From positions 2,115,473-2,179,472 of the forward strand of contig NZ_SODP01000001.1 in the NCBI RefSeq assembly GCF_004365355.1: DNA of 64,000 bases. The letters are read 5' to 3'. Shown piece after piece: positions 17,226-25,265 of the stretch. Both the position numbers and the translations under genes were made by a program. Below the pieces are notes generated by a model. The model was not told the origin of the DNA. It worked only from the letters and a program-made list of their open reading frames with translations, and did not search any database. The first letter of the stretch is position 1. Each line of letters opens with the position of its first letter. Origin of the DNA: Kribbella pratensis. Its GTDB lineage: Bacteria; Actinomycetota; Actinomycetes; Propionibacteriales; Kribbellaceae.

Positions 17226-18401
17226 CTATGCCCGCCAGATCGCCTCCCGGTCCCGCTCCGGAACCTTTCCGCGGTCCAGCGTCTTCTGCAACGCATCCGC
17301 CTGCTGCTTGTCGCTCCGATGGACGAACGAGTCGAGGAACTCAGCAAGGCGCGGGTCCGGTGAACGGTCGCCGATCCAAGCGCGGATCTCGCTCCGGAAC
17401 CGGGTGGCCCAGTCGTCCAGCCAGGACCGATAGTTGCCGCCGGCATCGCGTAGTCCGGCGACATCCCGGGCCAGGTCCGCCACCGCCATCAGATTCACGA
17501 CCTTGACGCCCTCCCGGACCCGAAGATCCCGCAACCGCGGCGACACCCGTCCCCTGCTCAGGCCTTCCAGGAGCATCGGATGGCGGTGCTGGCCGGACTG
17601 TTCAGGACCGCGAGCACCGATCCGCACCGGACTCGACATCGGCCCGTCGAGCAACTCCTCGATGCTGTTCAGGGCAAGCTGATGCGCGAACGTCTTCGAC
17701 TCGTCGGCAGGCAGCTCGTAGAACGGCCGTCCCTGCCGTGCCTCCGAAGCGGACAGGTGCACCTCGTACCCCTTCTTGCTCCCGGGATGCGGGTCGTACG
17801 GCGATTCACCGAGGAAGGCATAACGCCCGGTGATCACCGTCTCCGGATAGACCGCCGAGAGCAACTCCTGGACCGTGCCCTTGAAGCTCGTGTCGAAGAC
17901 AGTCACCCGACTCCCCGGTCGGCCGACCGGGACCCGATTCGCTTGCAGGTAGTCGGTGAGCTGCCGGAACCCGCCGACCGTGTCCGCAGGATCCACGCGC
18001 GGCGCCACCCGCCGGAAGCCGTCCACCTGCGGAAATCGGAGCCCCTGGTGATGCTCGAGATCCTGAAGCGCGTTCTCGACGAGCGCACGGGACAGGACCA
18101 GGTTCGATCCGTGCCGCCGGAAGAACTGTTCGTCCAGCCGCGTCATTGCCAGCGCCAGATGATGTCCGTCGCGGCCGAGCGCAACGATACGGTCGGCCCT
18201 TCGCTCGGCGACGTCGGCACGCAGATCGGCGAGCATGTCGTCCGCAACCCTGACCATCAGTGGTGCGGGGAACTCGTACGCGACGAGATATGCGTCCCGC
18301 AGCGTCATCTTGTCCGCGACCTCGCAGAGGTTCAGCTTCGCTGCAACTCGTAGCGCAGTTCGGGTACTGCGTTCCCGTGCGAAGTCCGCATGGTTGGGCA
18401 T
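17226..18401 (-). CDS. Unrecognised 391-residue soluble protein
   Basis: I do not recognise this family with confidence. There are no membrane segments or signal peptide. Two stretches stand out: RIVALGRDGHHLALAM (near 70-85) and VTVFDTSFKGTVQELL (near 168-183). They faintly resemble the 'SRDG' and 'VD-GW-GS-Q' motifs of HAD-like proteins associated with polysaccharide gene clusters (COG5610 type), which would make it phosphatase-like. This is a weak resemblance. The C-terminal third is charged and helical (DWATRFRSEIRAWIGD). The gene lies upstream of the nucleoside hydrolase and downstream of the terminator ending the ABC exporter operon. Confidence 0.7.
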   Translation of the reverse strand: MPNHADFARERSTRTALRVAAKLNLCEVADKMTLRDAYLVAYEFPAPLMVRVADDMLADLRADVAERRADRIVALGRDGHHLALAMTRLDEQFFRRHGSNLVLSRALVENALQDLEHHQGLRFPQVDGFRRVAPRVDPADTVGGFRQLTDYLQANRVPVGRPGSRVTVFDTSFKGTVQELLSAVYPETVITGRYAFLGESPYDPHPGSKKGYEVHLSASEARQGRPFYELPADESKTFAHQLALNSIEELLDGPMSSPVRIGARGPEQSGQHRHPMLLEGLSRGRVSPRLRDLRVREGVKVVNLMAVADLARDVAGLRDAGGNYRSWLDDWATRFRSEIRAWIGDRSPDPRLAEFLDSFVHRSDKQQADALQKTLDRGKVPERDREAIWRA

Positions 18402-18460
18402 GCCTCAAGTACCGCATAGTTCGCGGTGACGGCGCGGAAGTTATCCACAGGCCTGACGAC

Positions 18461-18491
18461 GGACGGGGACGCCTGGTTGGCGTCCCCGTCC
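18461..18491 (-). terminator. Hairpin terminator after the ABC exporter operon
   Basis: A perfect 13-bp stem, GGACGGGGACGCC (18461-18473) with its complement at 18479-18491, around a five-base TGGTT loop. It lies seven bases beyond the stop of the second ABC exporter gene. It separates that operon from the gene starting at 18401. Confidence 0.82.
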
Positions 18492-18497
18492 GGGTGG

Positions 18498-20549
18498 TCA
18501 GCGGGCCATGGGGCGGCCGGCGGGGGTCGGGACGGGGGTTGCTATGGCGGCGGCTTCCTCGTCCATGTCTACTACGGCGCCGCTGAACTGGGCGTTGTAG
18601 AGGCGGGCGTAGGCGCCGTCGACGGCGAGGAGTTCGTTGTGGTTGCCCTGTTCGACGATGGCGCCGTTCTCCATGACCAGGATCAGGTCGGCGTCGCGGA
18701 TGGTGGAGAGGCGGTGGGCGATGACGAAGCTGGTTCGGTCCGAGCGCAGGGCGGCCATGGCGCGTTGGACCAGGACCTCCGTGCGGGTGTCGACCGAGCT
18801 GGTGGCCTCGTCGAGGATGAGCAGCTGCGGGTCTGCCAGGAACGCTCGCGCGATGGTGAGCAATTGCTTCTCACCGGCGCTGACGTTGCTGCCTTCCTCG
18901 TCGATCACCGTGTCGTAGCCGTCCGGCAGGCTGTGCACGAAGCGGTCGACGTACGTGGCCTTCGCAGCGGCCAGCATGTCCTCCTCGGTGGCGTTCAGGT
19001 TGCCGTAGAGGATGTTGTCGCGGATCGTGCCGCCGAACAGCCAGGTGTCCTGCAGCACCATGCCGATCCGCGAGCGCAGGTCGTACCTGGTCAGCTCGGT
19101 GATGTCGACACCGTCGAGCGTGATCCTGCCGCCGTTCAGCTCGTAGAACCGCATGATCAGGTTGACCAGGGTCGTCTTGCCGGCACCGGTCGGGCCGACG
19201 ATCGCGACCGTCTGCCCGGGCTCCGCGACCAGGCTCAGGTCCGTGATCAGCGGCTTGTCCGGGTCGTACGAGAACGACACGTGCTCGAACTCGACCCGTC
19301 CGCGCGAATCGGTGACCTTCTCCGGCGTCGCGTCGTCCGGGATCTGCTCCTGCGCGTCCAGTACTTCGAACACACGCTCCGCGGATGCGACACCCGACTG
19401 CAGCAGGTTCGCCATCGAGGCGACCTGGGTCAGCGGCTGGGTGAACTGCCGCGAGTACTGGATGAACGCCTGCACGTCGCCCAGCGACATCGTGCCGGAG
19501 GCAACCCGCAGACCGCCGAGGACCGCGATCACCACGTAGTTCAGGTTCCCGATGAACATCATCACCGGCATGATCAGCCCGGAGATGAACTGCGCCCCGA
19601 ACGCCGCCTGGTACAGCTCGTCGTTCTTCTTCGCGAACTCGGCCTCGATCTCCTTCTGCCGACCGAAGACCTTCACCAGCTCGTGCCCGGTGAACGCCTC
19701 CTCGATCTGCCCGTTCAGCGCACCGGTGTGGCGCCACTGGGCGATGAACCGGACCTGCGAGCGCTTGGCGATCGCCGCGGTCAGGATCATCGTGATCGGG
19801 ATCGTGACCAGCGCGATCAGCGCCAGCACCGGAGAGATCACGAACATCAGCGTGATCACGCCGATCACCGTCAGCAGCGAGGTGAGCAGCTGGCTCAGCG
19901 TCTGCTGCAGGCTGGTCGAGATGTTGTCGATGTCGTTCGTCACCCGGCTGAGCAGCTCACCGCGCGGCGCACCGTCGAAGTAGCTCAGCGGCAGCCTGTT
20001 GAGCTTGTCCTCGACATCCTTGCGCAGCGACAGGATCGTCCGCTGTACGACGCCGTTCAGGATGTAGCCCTGCGCCCAGGAGAGGAAGAACGCACCGACG
20101 TACAGAGCCAGGACCAGCAGCAGAACGTTGCGTAGAGCATCGAAGTCGATCCCCACGCCCGGGATCAGGTCGATCCCCTGCAGCAGGTCGGCCAGCCGGC
20201 CGTTGCCGGAGGCCCGGGTCTGCTCGATCACCTGTGCCTTGGTCAGCCCGTTCGGCAACTGCTTGCCGATGGCACCGGCGAAGATGATGTCGGTCGCACG
20301 GCCGAGGATCTTCGGGCCGAGCACCGACAGACCGACGCTGCAGACCGCCAGCAGGATGACGCCGGACACCTGCAGCCGGTGCGGGCGCAACCGCCCGAGC
20401 AACCGCTTCGCCGACGGCAGGAAGTTCATGGACTTGTCGCCGGGAATACCTCCGGGCGGACCGAACCCGCGACCGGTGGTCGGCCGCTCGGTCGCCTTCA
20501 CAACCTTGGGCGCCTGTCCGTTCGGGGACGGCGTGGTCGACTCGCTCAT
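18498..20549 (-). CDS. ABC exporter, permease-ATPase subunit (canonical half)
   Basis: A 683-residue half-transporter. A proline/charge-rich N-terminal extension (about 50 residues) precedes a six-helix membrane domain and a C-terminal ATPase. Walker A is GPTGAGKTT. The signature is VSAGEKQLL, an unusual form of LSGGQ. Walker B with catalytic Glu is LLILDEATSS, and the H-loop is IAHRLST. ATG 20549 has GGAGGAGG upstream and overlaps the stop of the preceding ABC gene; an upstream start at 20603 would lie inside that gene. It pairs with the preceding subunit as a heterodimeric multidrug or lipid exporter under TetR control. Confidence 0.92.
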   Translation of the reverse strand: MSESTTPSPNGQAPKVVKATERPTTGRGFGPPGGIPGDKSMNFLPSAKRLLGRLRPHRLQVSGVILLAVCSVGLSVLGPKILGRATDIIFAGAIGKQLPNGLTKAQVIEQTRASGNGRLADLLQGIDLIPGVGIDFDALRNVLLLVLALYVGAFFLSWAQGYILNGVVQRTILSLRKDVEDKLNRLPLSYFDGAPRGELLSRVTNDIDNISTSLQQTLSQLLTSLLTVIGVITLMFVISPVLALIALVTIPITMILTAAIAKRSQVRFIAQWRHTGALNGQIEEAFTGHELVKVFGRQKEIEAEFAKKNDELYQAAFGAQFISGLIMPVMMFIGNLNYVVIAVLGGLRVASGTMSLGDVQAFIQYSRQFTQPLTQVASMANLLQSGVASAERVFEVLDAQEQIPDDATPEKVTDSRGRVEFEHVSFSYDPDKPLITDLSLVAEPGQTVAIVGPTGAGKTTLVNLIMRFYELNGGRITLDGVDITELTRYDLRSRIGMVLQDTWLFGGTIRDNILYGNLNATEEDMLAAAKATYVDRFVHSLPDGYDTVIDEEGSNVSAGEKQLLTIARAFLADPQLLILDEATSSVDTRTEVLVQRAMAALRSDRTSFVIAHRLSTIRDADLILVMENGAIVEQGNHNELLAVDGAYARLYNAQFSGAVVDMDEEAAAIATPVPTPAGRPMAR

Positions 20550-22282
20550 GCCGCCTCCTCCGCGGAACGCTGGGACTCGACGATCTCGACGTACGTCGGA
20601 CACGTCTCGAGCAACTCGTCATGCGTGCCCTTGCCGACGATCGCGCCGTCCTCGATCACGACGATCTGGTCGGCGTCGATGATCGTCGACACGCGCTGCG
20701 CGACGACCACCACACAGGCCTCCCGGGTCACCGGCCGCAGCGCCGCCCGCAATCGGGCGTCGGTCGACAGATCGAGCGCCGAGAACGAGTCGTCGAACAG
20801 GTAGATCTCCGGCTTGCGGACCAGCGCCCGCGCGATCGCGAGCCGCTGCCGCTGACCGCCGGACACGTTCGTGCCGCCCTGTGCGATCGGCGCTTCCAGT
20901 CCCTCGGCCATTGCCTCGACGAAGTCCTTGCCCTGGGCAATCTCCAGCGCCTCCCAGAGCTCCTCGTCGGTGGCGTCCGGGTTGCCGTACCGCAGGTTGC
21001 TGGCGACCGTCCCCGAGAACAGGTACGGCCGTTGCGGCACTAGGCCGATCCGCTCCCAGAGCGCCTCGGGCTCGATCTCGCGTACGTCGATGCCGTCGAC
21101 CAGCACCCGCCCTTCGGTCGCGTCGAACAACCGCGGCACCAGCGAGAGCAGTGTCGTCTTGCCGGCGCCCGTGCTGCCGATGATCGCGGTCGTCTGTCCC
21201 GGCGACGCGACGAGGTTGATGTCGTGCAGCACCGGCTCGGCCGCGCCCGGGTACTTGAACGAGGCGTGCTCGAACACCAGCTGCCCGCGACCGGTGAAGG
21301 TCTTGATCGGCGTGACCGGCGGCCGCACCGACGAATCCGTGTCGAGTACTTCGGAGATCCGGTCCGCGCAGACCGACGCACGCGGCACCATGATCATCAC
21401 GAACACGCCCATCATCACCGAGAACAGGATCTGGATCAGATAGCTCAGGAACGCGGTCAGCGCCCCGACCTCCATCGTCCCGTTCTCGATCCGGGAGGCG
21501 CCGAACCACAGCACCGCCACGCTCGACAGGTTCAGGATCAGCATCACGGTCGGGAAGATCAGAGCCATCAACCGGCCGGCCCTGATCGCGGTGTCGGTCA
21601 GCTTCTGGTTGGCCTCACCGAAGCGCTCGACCTCGTGCGGCTCGCGGACGAACGCACGGACCACCCGGATGCCGGAGATCTGCTCGCGCAGTACCCGGTT
21701 CACCCCGTCGATGTTCTTCTGCATCTTCCGGAACTGCGGGACCATCCGGCTCGCGATGAAGCCGACACATGCGGCCAGCAGCGGTACGGCGACCGCGACC
21801 AGCCACGACAGCCCGACGTCCTCGCGGACCGCCATGATCACGCCGCCGACCATCGTGATCGGCGCCGCGACCAGCATCGTCGTGGTCATCACGACGAGCA
21901 TCTGGATCTGCTGTACGTCGTTGGTGCTCCGCGAGATCAGCGTCGGCGCGCCGAACTGGTTCACCTCGCGGGCGGAGAACTCGCCGACCCGGTGGAAGAC
22001 CGCCGCGCGGACGTCCCGGCCGAACAGGGCGGCCGTTTTCGCACCGAAGTACACCGCGGTGATCGTGCAGAGGATCTGCACCAGGCTGACGGCGAGCATC
22101 CAGCCACCGGTGCGCATGATGTAGGCGGTGTCGCCCTTGGCCACGCCGTTGTCGATGATGTCGGCGTTGAGGCTGGGCAGGTAGAGAGAGGCGATCGTCC
22201 CGATCAACTGCAGGACCACCACCAAGGACAGGTTTCCCGCGTACGGACGCAGGTGCGTACGCAAGACACGAAGTAACATCAA
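20546..22282 (-). CDS. ABC exporter, permease-ATPase subunit (degenerate-site half)
   Basis: A 578-residue half-transporter with six predicted helices followed by an ATPase. Walker A is GSTGAGKTT and the signature VSGGQRQR. Walker B reads IYLFDDSFSALD, with Asp where the catalytic Glu normally stands, and the H-loop histidine is replaced (VAQRVST). Such changes mark the degenerate-site subunit of heterodimeric exporters such as BmrC/BmrD or TM287/288. It lies between the TetR gene and the canonical subunit, with ATGA overlaps on both sides, so the three are one transcript. Confidence 0.93.
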   Translation of the reverse strand: MMLLRVLRTHLRPYAGNLSLVVVLQLIGTIASLYLPSLNADIIDNGVAKGDTAYIMRTGGWMLAVSLVQILCTITAVYFGAKTAALFGRDVRAAVFHRVGEFSAREVNQFGAPTLISRSTNDVQQIQMLVVMTTTMLVAAPITMVGGVIMAVREDVGLSWLVAVAVPLLAACVGFIASRMVPQFRKMQKNIDGVNRVLREQISGIRVVRAFVREPHEVERFGEANQKLTDTAIRAGRLMALIFPTVMLILNLSSVAVLWFGASRIENGTMEVGALTAFLSYLIQILFSVMMGVFVMIMVPRASVCADRISEVLDTDSSVRPPVTPIKTFTGRGQLVFEHASFKYPGAAEPVLHDINLVASPGQTTAIIGSTGAGKTTLLSLVPRLFDATEGRVLVDGIDVREIEPEALWERIGLVPQRPYLFSGTVASNLRYGNPDATDEELWEALEIAQGKDFVEAMAEGLEAPIAQGGTNVSGGQRQRLAIARALVRKPEIYLFDDSFSALDLSTDARLRAALRPVTREACVVVVAQRVSTIIDADQIVVIEDGAIVGKGTHDELLETCPTYVEIVESQRSAEEAA

Positions 22283-22950
22283 TCATCCCCAGAGTCGTGA
22301 TGGCGGGCACCGCCGAGCGCGTACTCGACGATGTCCTCGGTGGCCGGTGGCTGACCGGTGTGGTGCTTGCGGAGGCCGTCGAACGCGAAGTCGACGATCT
22401 CCTCGGCGGTCAGCGCGTGGCCGCCGGAAATCAGTGGGTGGGTGGCCGAGAAGGTGAGCAGCCCGATATGGCGGACCACGTCTTCGGGCGGCAGTCGCAA
22501 CTGGTCCGCGTCCGGCCGGAGCAGGTCCGCGAACGCCAGGTTCGCCAGGTCCGAGTGTCGCTGCCGGCGAGCCTCGTCCATCGGGGTCGCGTTCCGGAAC
22601 TCCGGTGGCCGGCGGATCCGCAGCGCGAACATCAGCTTGAACACCCCGCGGAGCCGCTTCTGACCGATCTCCACCGCGGCGATGGTCCGCTCCCGCAGCG
22701 GGAGCGAGGGGTCGACCCGCTGGATCGCCCGGACCAGATCCGAGGTGTCGAACACGGTCGCCATCGCGGCCTCGATCAGCGCGTCCTTGCTGCCGAACGC
22801 CCGGAAGATCGTCCCCTCGGCGATCCCGGCCGCTTCGGCGATCTGCTTGGTGCTGACGTCGGCCCCGAACTCCTCGAGCAACGGCAGCGCGGCCTCGACG
22901 ATGGCCGCGCGTCGCTCGTCGGGTGGCAGTGGGGTCGCTCGTGGTGTCAC
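22279..22950 (-). CDS. TetR-family regulator of the ABC exporter operon
   Basis: A 223-residue repressor-type protein. The HTH spans about residues 30-60 (STKQIAEAAGIAEGTIFRAF, then GSKDALI). The C-terminal ligand domain is helical and variable. It is the first gene of a three-gene operon with the two ABC half-transporters (ATGA overlap). A perfect 18-base palindrome sits 14 bases upstream of its start, at 22965-22982, so autorepression and drug-responsive induction of the exporter are likely. The ligand is unknown. Confidence 0.92.
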   Translation of the reverse strand: MTPRATPLPPDERRAAIVEAALPLLEEFGADVSTKQIAEAAGIAEGTIFRAFGSKDALIEAAMATVFDTSDLVRAIQRVDPSLPLRERTIAAVEIGQKRLRGVFKLMFALRIRRPPEFRNATPMDEARRQRHSDLANLAFADLLRPDADQLRLPPEDVVRHIGLLTFSATHPLISGGHALTAEEIVDFAFDGLRKHHTGQPPATEDIVEYALGGARHHDSGDD

Positions 22951-22964
22951 GGATCAAAGGTAAC

Positions 22965-22982
22965 TGAGTGAGTACTCACTCA
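22965..22982. promoter_or_regulatory. Perfect 18-bp palindrome, probable TetR operator
   Basis: TGAGTGAGTACTCACTCA is a perfect palindrome lying 15-32 bases upstream of the TetR start codon. Size, symmetry and position are typical of a TetR-family autoregulatory operator. It lies 277 bases from the divergent ABC gene at 23259, so it could also affect that promoter. Confidence 0.8.
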
Positions 22983-23258
22983 CAACTACATTTACCTGTC
23001 CGGCACAGACCGGTTCATCACCAGCGCGGAAACGCCGGCAGTGAGGCATTCGCGACCGTATTCGAACGCATGATCGATATCATACGGAACGTCGGACTCA
23101 CTCCCCGCGGCAGCCCTGACCCGTGTGGACAGCGATACTTCGTACGCCGTACGCAATTGACCTCAATCTTTGTCGAGGTTCTAGCGTCGGGTTTTGTCGG
23201 TGGGGCACGGAATCATCGACGGTTCCGATCGATTCGGCCGAGCCTGGAGATCACTGCT
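22983..23258. promoter_or_regulatory. Intergenic region upstream of the rightward ABC exporter
   Basis: This is 276 bases of sequence with noticeably lower GC than the genes around it. It should carry the promoter of the ABC gene at 23259. No perfect -35/-10 pair stands out. A TTGACC hexamer near 23157 is a possible -35. I see no second copy of the TetR palindrome. Confidence 0.4.
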
Positions 23259-25142
23259 GTGAGCATGGAGATGACCGCGTGGAACTCGATGTACCACGCG
23301 ATGCACGCCCAGGACGACAAACGCCCGTTCTCACGGGCCACGATGAAGCGCATCCTCGCCTTCGCCCGACCGCACCGCAAACACCTGCTCGCCTTCCTGG
23401 TGCTCAGCATCGGCGCGGCCGTGCTGGCCGTCGCCACCCCGGTTCTGGCCGGGAAGGTGGTCGACGCCATCGTCGGCGGCAAGGCCTTCAGCGTCGTGCT
23501 GCAGTTGGCAGTGGCGATCGCGCTGATCGCGGTCGCGGAAGCGGCGCTCAGCCTGCTCACCCGCTGGTTGTCCGCCAGCATCGGCGAGGGTTTGATCCTC
23601 GATCTGCGGACCGCCGTGTTCGACCACATCCAGAAGATGCCGATCGCGTTCTTCACCCGGACGCGGACCGGCGCGCTGGTGTCCCGGCTGAACAACGACG
23701 TGATCGGGGCACAACGGGCGTTCAGCGACACGCTGTCGGGCGTCGTCAGCAATCTGGTGATGCTGGCGCTGACACTGGTCGTGATGCTCGGCGTGTCGTG
23801 GCAGATCACCCTGCTCGCCCTCATCATCCTGCCGATCTTCGTGATCCCGGCGCGCCGGATCGGGGCGCGGCTGGCCGGTCTGCAGCGAGAGGCGGCGAAC
23901 TACAACGCCACGATGAGCACACAGATGACCGAGCGGTTCTCCGCGCCGGGTGCGACGTTGGTGAAGCTGTTCGGGCGGCCGGCGCGGGAGTCGCTCGAGT
24001 TCGCGATCCGCGCGCGACGCGTGCGGGACATCGGCGTACGGACGGCGATGGTGCAGTGGATCTTCGTGACGGCCTTGACGTTGGTGTCGGCGCTCGCGCT
24101 GGCTGTTGTCTATGGACTCGGCGGGTTCTACGCGCTGCGGGATCAGCTCGATGCGGGTGCGGTCGTGTCGATGGCGCTGCTGCTGACGCGCTTGTACGCG
24201 CCGCTCACTGCGCTGGCGAGCGCGCGGCTCGAGGTGATGACGGCGCTGGTGAGTTTCGAGCGGGTCTTCGAAGTACTGGATCTGGAGCCGCTCATCAAGG
24301 ACAAGCCGGACGCGGGGCGGGTGCCTGAGGGGCCGGTGGCGGTGGAGTTCGCGAATGTGAGCTTTGCGTATCCCTCGGCGGACAAGGTCTCGCTGGCTTC
24401 GCTGGAAGAGGTCGCGAAGCTGGATACCCGCGGTGGGGTCGAGGTGTTGCACGACGTCTCGTTCCGGGCCGAGCCCGGGCAGATGGTGGCGCTCGTCGGA
24501 TCGTCCGGTGCGGGCAAGTCGACGATCGCCCAGCTGATTCCGCGGTTGTACGACGTGGACTCGGGGGCGGTGAAGCTTGCCGGGGCCGACGTACGGGATG
24601 TGTCCGCGGAGTCGTTGCGGGAGACGCTCGGCATGGTGACGCAGGACGGTCATCTCTTCCACGATTCGATCCGGGAGAACCTGCTGCTCGCGCGGCCGGA
24701 GGCATCCGAGGAGGACCTGTGGGATGCGCTCGAGCGGGCTCGGTTGGGTGAGCTGATCCGGTCATTGCCCGATCAGCTCGACACAGTCGTCGGTGAGCGT
24801 GGGTACCGATTGTCGGGTGGCGAGCGGCAGCGGCTGACGATCGCGCGATTGCTGCTCGCACAGCCCCGGGTCGTGATCCTCGACGAGGCGACCGCCGCGC
24901 TGGACTCGACGAACGAGGCTGCAGTGCAGGCGGCGCTGACGGAAGCGCTTGCCGGTCGTACGGCGGTGGTGATCGCGCACCGGCTGTCGACGATCCGGGC
25001 CGCGGACCAGATCCTCGTGATCGAGGCCGGGCGGATCGTGGAGCGCGGTCGGCACGCGGAGTTGCTGGCGGCCGGCGGGCGGTACGAGGAGCTCTACCGG
25101 ACACAGTTCGAGCAGCCTGGGGCCGATGCTGTCCCGGTGTAG
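23259..25142 (+). CDS. ABC transporter, fused permease-ATPase (homodimeric exporter type)
   Basis: A 627-residue half-transporter. A membrane domain of six helices (about 35-345) is followed by an ATPase. Walker A is GSSGAGKST, the signature LSGGERQR, Walker B VVILDEATAALD with the catalytic Glu, and the H-loop VIAHRLST. All catalytic residues are intact, so it can work as a homodimer, unlike the divergent two-subunit exporter. GTG 23259 is chosen for GGAGA eight bases upstream; two in-frame ATGs follow within 12 bases. The substrate is unknown. Confidence 0.9.
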   Translation: MSMEMTAWNSMYHAMHAQDDKRPFSRATMKRILAFARPHRKHLLAFLVLSIGAAVLAVATPVLAGKVVDAIVGGKAFSVVLQLAVAIALIAVAEAALSLLTRWLSASIGEGLILDLRTAVFDHIQKMPIAFFTRTRTGALVSRLNNDVIGAQRAFSDTLSGVVSNLVMLALTLVVMLGVSWQITLLALIILPIFVIPARRIGARLAGLQREAANYNATMSTQMTERFSAPGATLVKLFGRPARESLEFAIRARRVRDIGVRTAMVQWIFVTALTLVSALALAVVYGLGGFYALRDQLDAGAVVSMALLLTRLYAPLTALASARLEVMTALVSFERVFEVLDLEPLIKDKPDAGRVPEGPVAVEFANVSFAYPSADKVSLASLEEVAKLDTRGGVEVLHDVSFRAEPGQMVALVGSSGAGKSTIAQLIPRLYDVDSGAVKLAGADVRDVSAESLRETLGMVTQDGHLFHDSIRENLLLARPEASEEDLWDALERARLGELIRSLPDQLDTVVGERGYRLSGGERQRLTIARLLLAQPRVVILDEATAALDSTNEAAVQAALTEALAGRTAVVIAHRLSTIRAADQILVIEAGRIVERGRHAELLAAGGRYEELYRTQFEQPGADAVPV

Positions 25143-25209
25143 ATGGTTGCCTTGGGCACCAGTAGCGGGTTGTGTGACGGGGGCCGGATGTAGCGGGTCA
25201 GCGGTCAAA

Positions 25210-25227
25210 TATCCCGCCAGCGGGATA
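25210..25227. promoter_or_regulatory. Inverted repeat upstream of the SNF2 gene
   Basis: TATCCCGC-CA-GCGGGATA, a perfect 8-2-8 inverted repeat 39 bases before the SNF2 start. It overlaps a possible -10 (TAGCGT, 25226-25231). It could be an operator. A near copy, ATCCCGC-AA-GCGGGTT, lies before the GNAT gene at 38485. Confidence 0.5.
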
Positions 25228-25265
25228 GCGTCATTGTTACTGACGGTGGACAGGAGGATGTCGGG

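Noticed and set aside
18426..20135. 569-codon plus-strand frame antisense to the ABC exporter
   Set aside because: The translation is Asp/Arg/His/Gln-rich with no domain. The minus strand encodes a full ABC half-transporter.
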